Shown here one piece after another: positions 53,984 to 64,000 of a stretch of DNA of 64,000 nt. Source of the DNA: Buddleja alternifolia. Lineage: Eukaryota > Streptophyta > Magnoliopsida > Lamiales > Scrophulariaceae. A program made the position numbers and the translations under genes. The stretch covers positions 2,361,001-2,425,000 of the forward strand of contig CM033403.1 in NCBI GenBank assembly GCA_019426215.1. Direction: 5' to 3'. Position 1 is the stretch's first letter. Each line of letters starts with the position of its first letter. The notes beneath the pieces were generated by a model, which made no database searches, was not told the DNA's origin, and worked only from the letters and a program-made list of their open reading frames with translations.

Positions 53984-55874
53984 TGATAAGAGGTGTTTTT
54001 ACGTGTTTTTAAGACCGTAATTCTTATGATTTGGATTCACTTATTGCTTAAATCATGTCACATTTGCATTTAATAGGTGTGTTAAGTGAATACAGGTAAT
54101 AAATGAGAATACATGAAGAAAAGGGAAGAAAAACGATGTACAGAACAAGTTCAAGTATGTTTTTCAACACCTAGGCGGTTTATGCATCTCCTACCACATT
54201 CGAGCGACAATTCCGTATATTTCGAGACCGACTTAGACAAAGTTTCCTTCTACAACGTTTTAGATGTATGTCTTAGCTTCAAATGGGAACTTGAAACATC
54301 CAAATCGGAGGTCTATAGAGATAATTGTGAAGGAAATACGATTGCTGCGCCGAACAGAGAAGTACATGTGTCAGCACATGTGTTGAGGGCTTGTCATAAG
54401 TGTGTTTCTCCTTTTTCAGCCTAAATTCCAGCATTATATGATGGGTAAAAATCACTTTTGGCCATAATTCAGCACATGTGTTGAGGGGTTGTCATAAGTG
54501 TGTTTCTTGGTAGATTTACTTTATGGGCGCCAAATCAGAAACAACCTCCATGTTGAAACGTAATTTAGGTATACTTAGAGACCGAATTGGACAAAATGTC
54601 CTTCTGCAAAGTTGTAGATCTATGTGTTATCTGAACATGGGGACTTGAATCATCCAATTTGGAGATCTGTGGAGAAGTGTATGAGGAAAATACTAAGACT
54701 GTGCTGGAAAGCAAGAAAATGGCAGCATGCATGTGTTTTGTTGAAGTTTTCACATGGTTATGCTTGGTGGAATTCTTAATGGCCGAAAGTTCAACATTTT
54801 TTAGCTGGTTGGAATCTTAAAAGCCAAACTTTAAGCATCACCTTAGGTGGAATTCTCATTGGGGAACTTTAATGGGAATTCTTAATGCATACTTTAGTGG
54901 AATTTTGGCTATAAAAGGAGGGGGAACCCATACTCTTCATCATTCACTATCAATTTCAGATTCTTGGAGGAGAGGAGGAGGAGGAACAGGTCCTCAAGCT
55001 TCATTCATCACCATTCTTCATCATTCTAAGAGGAGAAAGCTAGGAATTGAAGCTCCAATCAAGGGCCATCGTCTATCACATTAGAGGGAGTTTTTATAGC
55101 CTTTTCATTTCATTCATGTCTATGAACATGTGTATTTATTCATTATTGTTTTCATAATATCTATCATGAACTAAATTCATAAGACTAAGGCCATGTAAGA
55201 TCAAATTGTGATATATGCTTATAATAGATGATTGTTGAGGTTATACTTATATTGTTATGTGATGTGAATTTGTGTTTTTACCTATCTTGCATATACTTGA
55301 TCACTATATGTTAGAATCTTATGCCTAGGTTGATATTTCGGGAGAAAATTAACTTAGGGTGCAAGAAATTCACATCATGACCCGCAACTAATGAGGAATT
55401 GCCCTAGACATAGGTAAAGATTCCCGGGTGAAGTTGTTCGATTCTAATCGAGTGAACTCTAGTACGTTAATGCATGTTTAGTGGTTAGATTTCCGGATAG
55501 GAATATTTGGGAAATCACGATCTAAGCATAGGAGTTTATACGCGAGACATCGGTTATTCTCTACCCTCGGAGCTCTCACCATAACAATATAAGTGTAATC
55601 CTTCAACAAGAACCTTTATAAGTATATTTGATCAATTTGAACCTAGCATGTGCCTTAGTCTCCCTTTATAATTGGTTTTAAATCACTTGCTCATCTTGTT
55701 CTTGTTCTTTACAAATTTTATTTGAATTTATTCTTACTTTGTTTATTCACTTCATTACAAATCTTAAACTAGAATTCAAGTCCTTGAGGTTCGACAATCC
55801 GGACTTACAATCCATTTATTACTACACACGACTAGTGCACTTGCTATCATAGCACGTTAGCTTTTAGCGTGTCA
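53984..55874 (+). repeat. 5' LTR of Athila element 2
   Basis: 1891 bp, TGATAAGAGG to AGCGTGTCA. It includes a TATA box at 54910 and the same diverged internal duplication as the other Athila LTRs. A 39-bp stretch (54371-54409) duplicates downstream LTR sequence (54469-54507) in place of about 60 bp found in the other copies. Confidence 0.92.
54910..54918 (+). promoter_or_regulatory. TATA box of the Athila 5' LTR
   Basis: TATAAAAGG, conserved in all three Athila LTRs of the window. As this is the 5' LTR, it is the one that would drive the genomic RNA. Confidence 0.65.
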
Positions 55875-55880
55875 AGTTTT

Positions 55881-55898
55881 TGGCGCCGTTGCCGGGGA
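55881..55898 (+). promoter_or_regulatory. Primer binding site for tRNA-Asp
   Basis: TGGCGCCGTTGCCGGGGA, six bases after the LTR, is complementary to the 3' 18 bases of plant tRNA-Asp (ending CCCCGGCAACGGCGCCA). It primes minus-strand DNA synthesis. The same primer is usual for Athila elements. Confidence 0.9.
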
Positions 55899-56034
55899 CT
55901 TGTTCATTTTAGTTTTTGATTTTTCGTTTAAATTTTCATAATTCTTAGTTCTTCGTTTATTTCTAACCTTTCTTTTATTTTATTATTCTAATTTTGTTTT
56001 TTTGTGTTTAATTGTTAGGTGTAATTTGTGGTGC

Positions 56035-58320
56035 ATGACCCGCTCTTCTAACGAGCCTCTATACAATTTTGAGCCGGAGATAGAGCGTGTTCTTCGATCT
56101 AGTAGACGCACTCGAGAAATGGCCGACAATCTAAATCCAAATGGGAATTTTCCCGACATAAATCTCCCGGAAAACAGGGAATGGTTGCAAAATCTATTCC
56201 AAGCTATGCAACCGGCACCTCCTCAAAGACTTCCATCGGTCCGGGAAAGTCTACCTCCAAGGGTCCACACTATACCGGGGCCCGTAGTCTTTCCAAATTT
56301 CTTTGCACCAAATTATCACATTCCGTCACACATCTTTAGCATGGTGCAAAGCGAACCCTTCTATGGAGAGCCCCATGAATCACCTCATGAGCATTTGGAG
56401 ACTTTAGACGATACTCTCATGACTACCCAATTTCATCCACGGGATCTCGATGCAATTCGTCTAAGAGTCTTCCACTTCTCATTAAAGGAAAGGGCGACCA
56501 TGTGGTACAAATCTCTACCACCCCAATCCATCACAACATGGGGACAATTGGTCGATGCCTTTTTGAGAAAATTCTTTCCACCCTCCAAAATCAATGAGCT
56601 AAGGAGCAACATTAAGGAGTTTAAGCAGGGGAATCATGAGTCCTTAGCCGAGGCATGGGCTAGATATAAAAACATGCTCCGAAAATGTCCGGATCACAAC
56701 CTAAGATTGAGCGAGCAAGTATTACGATTCCATGATGGAGTCCGTTCGCGCATCCGAAATAGGCTCAATGCCGGCGCCGATGGTGATCTCCTTGGGCTCG
56801 ATTGCCAAAGTGTGTGGGACAAGATTGAGCAATTAGCCCGAGAAGATGAACTCTATCGCGATGATGAAGAAATCACACCCACTAAAAAGATTGCTTGTGT
56901 TCAAGAGTTAGGCGAAGAAGTTGCTTTGGAAACAATGGTTGGCAATGTAAACTATGTTGGAAATGCCAATCGACCTCAATTGAACTTTCATGTGCCCGAA
57001 AATTTTCCAAGGAGGCCCAATCCGGCACAAAATGCCCATCCCGGCGTCTATCAAGCACCAAGGCCCCCATTCAACAATAACCAAGCTCAAAGGCAAGGTA
57101 ATCCTCATATACAAAGGCAAATAAGACCTCTTACAACCGAAGAGCGTCTCGATGAACAAATAAAGAAATCGGATTCAGCAATCAACGAACTCCGTACTAT
57201 GATGAAGGATATAATGATGGACATGAAGGATTTAAAGACACAAATGGGTCAAATGGCAAAGGCGATCAGCGAGAGAGCCCCGGGAACTTTACCAAGTGAC
57301 ACAGAAAAAAATCCGAAGGAGCAATGCCACGCCATCACCTTAAGAAGTGGCAAACAGATAGTCAATGATGCTATTCGTATTTCCGCGCCCGAGCACCCCG
57401 ATGAGAACGCCCAGGCGCCAGAATCAACCCACAGTGAACGAATGCTTCGCAATTGCTCGCCCGAGCATCCCGATGATCACGCTCAGGCGCCCGAGACCCA
57501 GCACCCTGGCGCCGATCGTCGCGCCCAGGCGCCACCTCCTGAACCCTCCACAGCGGACTCTTCAACTCCAACGCATCCTCCCATCGAGGTCCGTCTGCCA
57601 TTTCCTAATGCACATAGAAAGAAAAAAAAGGAGATGGATCCAAGTTTCCTTCGAATCTTAGCAATTCTTCGTGAGGTTAGGATTAATATTCCTTTTATAG
57701 ACGCAATTTTACAAATGCCAAATTACGTGAAATTTTTCAAGGATATTTTATCCAACAAACAAAAGTGGGAGGAAAACGAAACGGTGTGCCTAACCGAGGA
57801 ATGCTCCGCCGTATTGCTTAATAAATTACCAATGAAACTTGAAGACCTTGGGAGTCTCACTATTCCTTGCACGATTGGGCCATTATCCTTCGAAAAAGTT
57901 TTGTGCGACTCGGGAGCTAGCATTAACCTCCTCCCGTACTCTCTTTTCAAAAAGTTGGGCCTTGGTAACCCAAAGCCGACTTCAATGAGCCTCCAACTTG
58001 CCGATAGATCAATCAAGAGACCACGGGGAATAATCGAAGATGTAATCGTTCAAGTCGACAAATTCTACTTCCCGGTTGACTTTGTGGTTCTTGATATGGA
58101 GGAAGATGTTGAGGTACCCCTGATCCTAGGAAGACCATTCCTAGCCACTGGTAAGGCGGTAATCGATATTGCCAATGGTAAGCTAACCTTAAATGTGGGA
58201 GATGAAAAGGTCACCTTTGATGTTTTTAAAGTGCTTAAACACCCATGTGATCCTGACTCATGTCTACGCATCGATGTATTTGATATGTTGATTGATGAGA
58301 CTTTTAGGCACAAATGGTAG
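56035..58320 (+). CDS. gag: Athila Gag with aspartic protease
   Basis: I chose the ATG at 56035 (MTRSSNEPLYNFEPEIERVL), which matches the usual Athila Gag start. The upstream part of the frame has no ATG. The protein is 761 residues. The capsid region holds EPFYGEPHESPHEHLETLDD, RLRVFHFSLKERATMWYKSL and REDELYRDDEE. No CCHC zinc knuckle is visible, which is normal for this lineage. A coiled-coil-like stretch (MMKDIMMDMKDLKTQMGQMA) precedes ITLRSGK and a Pro/Ala tract. The protease has [20 protein letters not shown] at about residue 622 and [10 protein letters not shown]. It ends early at TAG where element 1 has GAA (KW* against QMEDD), so pol is out of reach as a fusion. Confidence 0.88.
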   Translation: MTRSSNEPLYNFEPEIERVLRSSRRTREMADNLNPNGNFPDINLPENREWLQNLFQAMQPAPPQRLPSVRESLPPRVHTIPGPVVFPNFFAPNYHIPSHIFSMVQSEPFYGEPHESPHEHLETLDDTLMTTQFHPRDLDAIRLRVFHFSLKERATMWYKSLPPQSITTWGQLVDAFLRKFFPPSKINELRSNIKEFKQGNHESLAEAWARYKNMLRKCPDHNLRLSEQVLRFHDGVRSRIRNRLNAGADGDLLGLDCQSVWDKIEQLAREDELYRDDEEITPTKKIACVQELGEEVALETMVGNVNYVGNANRPQLNFHVPENFPRRPNPAQNAHPGVYQAPRPPFNNNQAQRQGNPHIQRQIRPLTTEERLDEQIKKSDSAINELRTMMKDIMMDMKDLKTQMGQMAKAISERAPGTLPSDTEKNPKEQCHAITLRSGKQIVNDAIRISAPEHPDENAQAPESTHSERMLRNCSPEHPDDHAQAPETQHPGADRRAQAPPPEPSTADSSTPTHPPIEVRLPFPNAHRKKKKEMDPSFLRILAILREVRINIPFIDAILQMPNYVKFFKDILSNKQKWEENETVCLTEECSAVLLNKLPMKLEDLGSLTIPCTIGPLSFEKVLCDSGASINLLPYSLFKKLGLGNPKPTSMSLQLADRSIKRPRGIIEDVIVQVDKFYFPVDFVVLDMEEDVEVPLILGRPFLATGKAVIDIANGKLTLNVGDEKVTFDVFKVLKHPCDPDSCLRIDVFDMLIDETFRHKW

Positions 58321-58456
58321 ACGACCCATTGGAGACATGTCTTTCCAAATCTATGGATGTCGATTCAGCGAGTGAAGAACAATTGGAAACCATGTTTAGC
58401 ATAGAGAAGCCACCTTTTTACCACGTCATTGGAGCTAAAAAATTAGAAAGATCACT
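58321..58456 (+). pseudogene. Gag-Pol junction of Athila element 2, frame-broken
   Basis: Encodes [20 protein letters not shown] in the frame that starts at 58314. A single base is missing in ATCACTTTGGCTCC (element 1: ATCACTCTTGGCTCC), shifting the frame at about 58457. The natural Gag-Pol link therefore carries two lesions. Confidence 0.75.
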
Positions 58457-59664
58457 TTGGCTCCTCCTCGCCCTTCTATCGAAGAGGCCCCTATCCTTGA
58501 GCTTAAACCATTACCATTACATTTGAAATATGTATTTTTAAATGATAATGAGACTCTACCTTTAATTATCTCATCTTCTTTGACAGGAGAACAGGAGGAG
58601 CGACTCATGAGAGTATTGAAGGCCAACAAAAAGGCCTTCGGGTGGAAAATTGCGGATATAAAAGGCATAAGTCCAGCGGTGTGCATGCACAAAATACTCA
58701 TGGAGGAGTCCGCAAAACCTACACGCCAACCACAAAGACGGTCAAATCCACAAATACAAGAGGTGGTAAAGAAAGAGGTTATAAAACTACTCGATGCAGG
58801 TATAATCTATCCTATCTCTGATAGTGCATGGGTAAGCCCGACTCAAGTAGTACCCAAGAAGGGCGGAATAACTGTGATAGAAAATGCGAACAATGAATTA
58901 ATCCCTACTCGAATGCTTACCGGGTGGCGTGTGTGTATAGATTATCGCAAGTTAAATGATGCCACTCGTAAGGACCATTTCCCCCTCCCATTCATTGACC
59001 AAATGCTTGAAAGGTTAGCCGGACATGATTTTTATTGTTTTCTAGATGGATATTCCGGCTATAACCAAATTGCCATAGCCCCCGAGGACCAAGAGAAAAC
59101 AACTTTCACTTGTCCCTATGGCACGTTTGCTTATAGGCGGATGCCGTTTGGATTATGCAATGCCCCGGCCACATTTCAACGATGTATGATGGCGATCTTT
59201 CATGACATGGTTGAAGAATTCCTTGAGATTTTTATGGATGATTTTTCTATTTTTGGAACCTCATTTAACACATGTCTTGATCATTTGGACCGTGTTCTAA
59301 AACGCTGTGAGGAAACAAATCTTGTTTTGAATTGGGAAAAATGTCATTTTATGGTCCGGGAAGGGATTGTGCTAGGTCACAAAATCTCCCAAAAAGGGAT
59401 TGAAGTGGACCAAGCCAAGATTGAGGTAATAGAAAAGCTTCCTCCACCTACATCGGTGAAAGCCGTGAGGAGCTTTCTTGGTCATGCCGGCTTCTATAGG
59501 CAATTTATCAAAAATTTTTCCAAAATTGCAAAGCCGTTATCTAACTTGCTTGTCAAAGATGCACCATTCAATTTTGATTCTCTTTGTTTACAGGCCTTCA
59601 TGACTCTTAAGGAGCTATTGATATCCGCTCCCATCATGGCACCTCCCGATTGGAGTTTGCCCTT
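58457..59664 (+). pseudogene. pol: Athila element 2 reverse transcriptase
   Basis: Open frame for RT with the catalytic FMDDFS at about residue 259 of this frame (59231), the motif [20 protein letters not shown], and the thumb up to [12 protein letters not shown]. The RT itself looks whole. It has no start of its own and relies on the damaged link upstream. It ends at a 70-bp deletion that removes the first RNase H motif. Confidence 0.85.
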
Positions 59665-60165
59665 CAAACCATCTACTATGCTAGTAAGACTTTAAATGAT
59701 GCACAAATGAATTACGCAACCACGGAAAAAGAATTACTAGCCATAGTATTTGCATTTGACAAGTTCCATGCTTATCTCATTTTGAATAAAGTAAATGTGT
59801 ACACTGATCACTCCGCATTAAAATACTTGCTTGCCAAAAAGGATGCCAAACCTAGACTCATTAGGTGGATTTTACTTCTTCAAGAATTTGACATAGAAAT
59901 TAAGGATAAGAAAGGAGTAGAAAATGTTGTTGCCGACCACTTGTCTAGGATAGAGATTCCTAACCCTGAGTGTGTGTTTGATAAACCTATTTGTGAGGAG
60001 TTTCCCGATGAGCAATTGTATGCTATACTTCATAATGATGCTCCTTGGTATGCCAATTATGCAAATTATCTTGTCACGGGAGTTCTTCCTCCGGATATCA
60101 CTTATCATCAAAAGAAGAAATTCTTATTTGATGTGAAGCGATATTTGTGGGACGAACCATATCTA
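59665..60165 (+). pseudogene. pol: Athila element 2 RNase H, first Asp deleted
   Basis: Relative to element 1, 70 bases are missing between two TTCGAA words, removing [14 protein letters not shown], which holds the first catalytic Asp. What remains: [37 protein letters not shown] and [11 protein letters not shown], then VADHLSR. A missing T in CTATTTAAG at about 60167 shifts the frame again. Confidence 0.88.
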
Positions 60166-60640
60166 TTAAGATTTGTGCAGATGGCCTCATTCGACGATGT
60201 ATCCCCGAGGAGGAAATAGCATCAATTCTCGCCCATTGTCATGATATGTCGGTAGGTGGTCACTTTGGACCCTCTAAAACAGTGGCTAAAGTGCTTCAAT
60301 CAGGTTTCTTTTGGCCTACTCTTTCTAAAGATGCATTCTTGTATGTTCAATCTTGTGATAGGTGTCAACGAACAGGTAACATCTCTCAAAGACACGAAAT
60401 GCCATTGAATAACATGCTTGAATGTGAACTATTTGATGTATGGGGTATTGATTTTATGGGACCCTTCCCTAGTTCTTGTTCCAATAAGTATATTCTTGTT
60501 GCGGTCGACTATGTCTCCAAATGGGTCGAAGCTGAGGCTTTACCAACTAATGATGCTCGGGTGGTTACTCGATTTTTAAAAAAAAGGATTTTCACTCGTT
60601 TTGGAACTCCTAGAGCAATCGTTAGTGACGGGGGGCACCC
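60166..60640 (+). pseudogene. pol: Athila element 2 integrase, N-terminal and core part
   Basis: The zinc region ([20 protein letters not shown] ... [10 protein letters not shown]) and the first catalytic Asp (WGIDFMGPF) are present. The frame breaks at an extra G in the G-run at about 60630-60637 (GACGGGGGGC against GACGGGGGC) within the second Asp motif SDGGTHF. Confidence 0.85.
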
Positions 60641-61365
60641 ATTTTTGTAACAAACAATTTGAGCACTTACTGAACAAGTACGGGGTACGGCATAAAATCT
60701 CAACCCCATATCATCCTCAAACGAGTGGTCAAGTGGAGGTGTCGAATCGGGAGATTAAACGCATTCTTGAAAAAACGGTTAACTCATCTAGAAAAGATTG
60801 GTCCCTTAAACTAGATGACGCCTTGTGGGCATATAGAACCGCGTTTAAAACTCCGATTGGCATGTCCCCATATCGCCTTGTCTTTGGAAAAGCATGTCAC
60901 TTACCCGTTGACCTCGAACATCGCGCTTTTTGGGCTATTAAATTTCTAAATTTTGATTCTCAACTCGTAGGTACCAAGCGATTACTCCAATTACACGAAC
61001 TTGAGGAATGGCGCCATCAAGCATATGAGAACACCAAGCTTTACAAGGAGCGAACGAAAACATGGCATGATAAGCGTATTATTCCCCGAGAATTTCAGGA
61101 AGGAGACAAGGTTTTACTATACAATTCTCGCCTTCGACTTTTTCCCGGAAAGCTCAAGTCAAAATGGTCGGGACCATTTGTTGTATCTCGTGTGTATGCT
61201 TCTGGTGCCATTGAACTTATAACGGATAATGGACGAACCTTCATGACAAACGCCCAAAGGTTAAAGCATTACATTGGGATTGACGGGTCGAGGGATAAAG
61301 TGACTTTCCCCTCCAGGATCTTTAGCGATTCTTTATCTCAAGTCGAGCTACCGACTCTAAACTAG
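60641..61365 (+). pseudogene. pol: Athila element 2 integrase, C-terminal part
   Basis: [20 protein letters not shown], then [20 protein letters not shown] with the catalytic Glu, [20 protein letters not shown] and the GPF-type end [19 protein letters not shown] 1-base change near 61305 (ACTTTCCCC for ACCATTCCCC) alters and extends the last residues. No chromodomain. Confidence 0.85.
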
Positions 61366-62965
61366 CGCTTCTTGGGAGACAAACCAAGTTTGTAAGTTTT
61401 CTTTTCTTTTTGCTTTCGTTTTTGTTTTGTTTAGTTTGTTTCTTTTTATTGTGTTCAAGCATGCACTTTGGGCATGTATGTTTTTCTTATGCTTGATGGT
61501 TTAAAAAGTTGAAGTGTTAGATATGATGCACATTTGGACCCCACCTTTAGAGATTCTTATTTTACTCGATAAGAGGAGAAACTTTGTAAGGATGCATTGG
61601 AAGCTTAAGGATGTTCTTCAATATCCTTGGTTGTAAGTGTTCTTTTACCTTTGTGTATGCATGTTGTAACAACATTGGGGACAATGTTGGATTTAAGTTT
61701 GGGGGTAGAAGAGTATCTATTTTGAATATTGAAAATGCAATCCTAATTTTTAACTTGAATTTGGGGAAAGTTTGTTTGATATCATGTTTATATGCTTCTT
61801 TGTTGAGAAAATCAAGCATGAAAAATTTTTAGTCCTTCCAATTGATGCATTGAAATTGATTGACTTGGAAAAATGGCATGAATTCTTGAAATAATCTGAA
61901 TTTAATGGAATATATATATCTTTGAAATTGCTCGTGGAGACCTTAGACTAGAATTGATTCCTTAGATGATTCACAATGCACTTAAATCGAAGGTAGAGGA
62001 GTTGAGAGGATAACCATCTTGAGACACTTAAGGAATTATTCCCAGAAATATTAACTTAGATTTCTCATAAGGTTATAAGTTGAGTAGTAATTTTATATGC
62101 TAACAATGAATTGAAAAGGTTGAATTTTGGTATGACCAAAAGTGGTCAGGCTAATACATACCGGAGGTGAAAAGTTTCATGCCTATATACTGTACTATTA
62201 TGCTAATTTGAGCTATGCTCAAGCCAAAAGAAGTGAATTGTTTAAAAGATCTAGTTTTATTTCGTGGCCTTTGATACTCAAGTGATTAAATCCTTAGGAG
62301 TGTCTCTACACTTAATGCCCTAAAACTATCTAGTTTGGGAGTCATTGGTCTAAAACTTGTTACATGGGTGTCATAGAAAGCCTAATGGAATAAAACATTG
62401 CACATGATCTAGCTTTAATGAAGTTTAATGGAAATTCCATATGAATTGAATGTTGAATATTTGAGATAATGAAATTTAAATGGCTATGAGATTTTCTATA
62501 ATTCTTGTGCCTTGTGTTTGATCAAAAGTTGATAGATATGGGATTAATGTCCAAAATTTGGTAAGGATGCCTCTCGACTATAATACCCTAGATTTATTTT
62601 TCACTATACCCTAGGGAGTCGTTTCAAGTATTGGTGTCACATGAGCAAAAGTAGTTGATATGTATATATATATTTGTGAACTTTAAAAGGTTGATTTTAT
62701 GCCATTCATTCTTGTTGATCATATTGAGATGTGTTGATTCGGTTGGGATTGAAAATTTGCTAGATTTTGTGGGTATATCTTATGCAAACCCTCACGAGAC
62801 TATAACTCGTCCTTTGAGGTAACTCAAAGGTTTAAAGGCTTGTTGCACCCGCTAAGTGCAATCGTTTACTCCACGAAAGTGAGTTAGTTAGTTGTTTTGT
62901 TTTCTCCCATTGAATGATGTTGGTCTTGCCTTATAGCTCTTATTGCTCGAGGTCGAGCAATTGAT
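61366..62965 (+). other. Athila element 2 non-coding 3' internal region
   Basis: Close copy of 4947-6574 in element 1. No env-like gene. The internal polypurine-like motif is at 61695-61710. Small indels versus element 1 include TATATATATC and TTAAAAAGTT. Confidence 0.8.
61695..61710 (+). promoter_or_regulatory. Internal polypurine-tract-like motif of Athila element 2
   Basis: AAGTTTGGGGGTAGAA, same as 5313 in element 1. Confidence 0.45.
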
Positions 62966-62979
62966 AAGTTTGGGGGTGT
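62966..62979 (+). promoter_or_regulatory. Polypurine tract of Athila element 2
   Basis: AAGTTTGGGGGTGT immediately before TGATAAGAGG. Confidence 0.85.
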
Positions 62980-64000
62980 TGATAAGAGGTGTTTTTACGT
63001 GTTTTTAAGACCGTAATTCTTATGATTTGGATTCACTTATTGCTTAAATCATGTCACATTTGCATTTAATAGGTGTGTTAAGTGAATACAGGTAATAAAT
63101 GAGAATACATGAAGAAAAGGGAAGAAAAACGATGTACAAAACAAGTTCAAGCATGTTTTTCAACACCTAGGCGGTTTATGCATCTCCTACCACATTCGAG
63201 CGATAATTCCGTATATTTCGAGACCGACTTAGACAAAGTTTCCTTCTACAAAGTTTTAGATATATGTCTTAGCTTCAAATGAGAACTTGAAACATCCAAA
63301 TCGGAGGTCTATAGAGATAATTGTGAAGGAAATACGATTGCTGCCCAGCGCCCTCCTAGTCATGCCTAGGCATGGATAGTCCGAATGTTACTCCTTTTTC
63401 AGCCTAAATTCCAGCATTATATGATGGGTAAAAATCACTTTTGGCCATAATTCAGCACATGTGTTGAGGGGTTGTCATAAGTGTGTTTCTTGGTAGATTT
63501 ACTTTATGGGCGCCAAATCAGAAACAACCTACATGTTGAAACGTAATTTAGGTATACTTAGAGACCGAATTGGACAAAATGTCCTTCTGCAAAGTTGTAG
63601 ATCTATGTGTTATCTGAACATGGGGACTTGAATCATCCAATTTGGAGATCTGTGGAGAAGTGTATGAGGAAAATACTAAGACTGTGCTGGAAAGCAAGAA
63701 AATGGCAGCATGCATGTGTTTTTTTGAAGTTTTCACATGGTTATGCTTGGTGGAATTCTTAATGGCCGAAAGTTCAACATTTTTTAGCTGGTTGGAATCT
63801 TAAAAGCCAAACTTTAAGCATCACCTTAGGTGGAATTCTCATTGGGGAACTTTAATGGGAATTCTTAATGCATACTTTAGTGGAATTTTTGGCTATAAAA
63901 GGAGGGGGAACCCATACTCTTCATCATTCACTATCAATTTCAGATTCTTGGAGGAGAGGAGGAGGAGGAACAGGTCCTCAAGCTTCATTCATCACCATTC
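62980..64000 (+). repeat. 3' LTR of Athila element 2, cut by the window edge
   Basis: First 1021 bases of the LTR. Near 63345 it lacks about 40 bases found in element 1 (CGCCGAACAG...CGCCCC). It keeps the CCTCCTAGTCATGCC stretch that the 5' LTR has lost. TATAAAAGG is at 63894. Confidence 0.92.

Larger units (their letters stand above)
53984..64000 (+). mobile_element. Athila-lineage gypsy retrotransposon, element 2, near full length
   Basis: 5' LTR 53984-55874, primer site 55881, gag-protease 56035-58320, broken pol to 61365, non-coding tract, polypurine tract 62966-62979 and 3' LTR from 62980 to the window edge. A complete copy would be about 10.9 kb. It inserted into a minus-strand copia RT. 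The left flank CAGAT (53979-53983) predicts the target duplication on the right. Confidence 0.95.

Noticed and set aside
55881..55898. A tRNA-Asp gene fragment
   Set aside because: Only the 18-base complement of the tRNA 3' end, next to an LTR. It is the primer site.
1..64000. A previously undescribed biological system such as a defence island or biosynthetic cluster
   Set aside because: Nearly every coding stretch I could read belongs to known retrotransposon or DNA-transposon protein families. One short remnant (20550-21060) remains unidentified.

Overview
This window is plant nuclear DNA, almost certainly from a flowering plant. It consists nearly entirely of nested and decayed transposable elements. 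I recognise no intact host gene, no rRNA or tRNA gene and no CRISPR array. The plant assignment rests on the element families: Ty3/gypsy Athila with a tRNA-Asp primer site, Ty1/copia Sirevirus (SIRE) with an extra env-like region, other copia lineages, an L1-type LINE, two MuDR-type Mutator-like elements (MULEs) and MITEs. Species cannot be named from this sequence.

Layout. 1-820 is an LTR on the minus strand of an Athila/Tat-type element that cut into Athila element 1. 821-8505 is the rest of Athila element 1 (gag end, protease, an intact 1020-residue pol, 3' LTR), which had itself inserted into a SIRE integrase (8506-9308). 9310-20537 is block A: copia RT/RNase H fragments, a MITE, AT-rich DNA, a decayed MULE interrupted by an L1 LINE that carries a SIRE solo LTR, and copia LTR fragments in inverted orientation. 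20540-26730 holds a degenerate unknown coding remnant, a truncated copia element and a probable chromovirus LTR. 26732-37509 is a long but broken plus-strand SIRE (gag, protease, integrase, RT, RNase H, env-like region, 3' LTR) with a Tourist-like MITE inside. 37510-45752 is block B, a paralogue of 10082-19656. 45753-51165 is an internally deleted minus-strand SIRE. 51187-53983 holds copia fragments on both strands. 53984 to the window end is Athila element 2: 5' LTR, primer site, gag-protease, broken pol, polypurine tract and a 3' LTR cut by the window edge.

Relations. The two Athila copies are near-identical and diagnose each other: element 1 has an open pol but a broken gag, and element 2 has an open gag but a pol broken by small indels and a 70-bp deletion. 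Either could move only with proteins supplied by another copy. Blocks A and B share the same MULE and the same copia LTR insertion, so they arose by duplication about 27 kb apart and then gathered different insertions.

I did not find a new biological system. The best material is structural: the A/B duplication with a datable shared insertion, a template-switch-like patch in one Athila LTR, a 13-bp minisatellite private to one SIRE LTR, paired inverted LTR fragments, filler DNA at a copia break, two MITEs with readable ends, and MULE intron and exon changes between paralogues.
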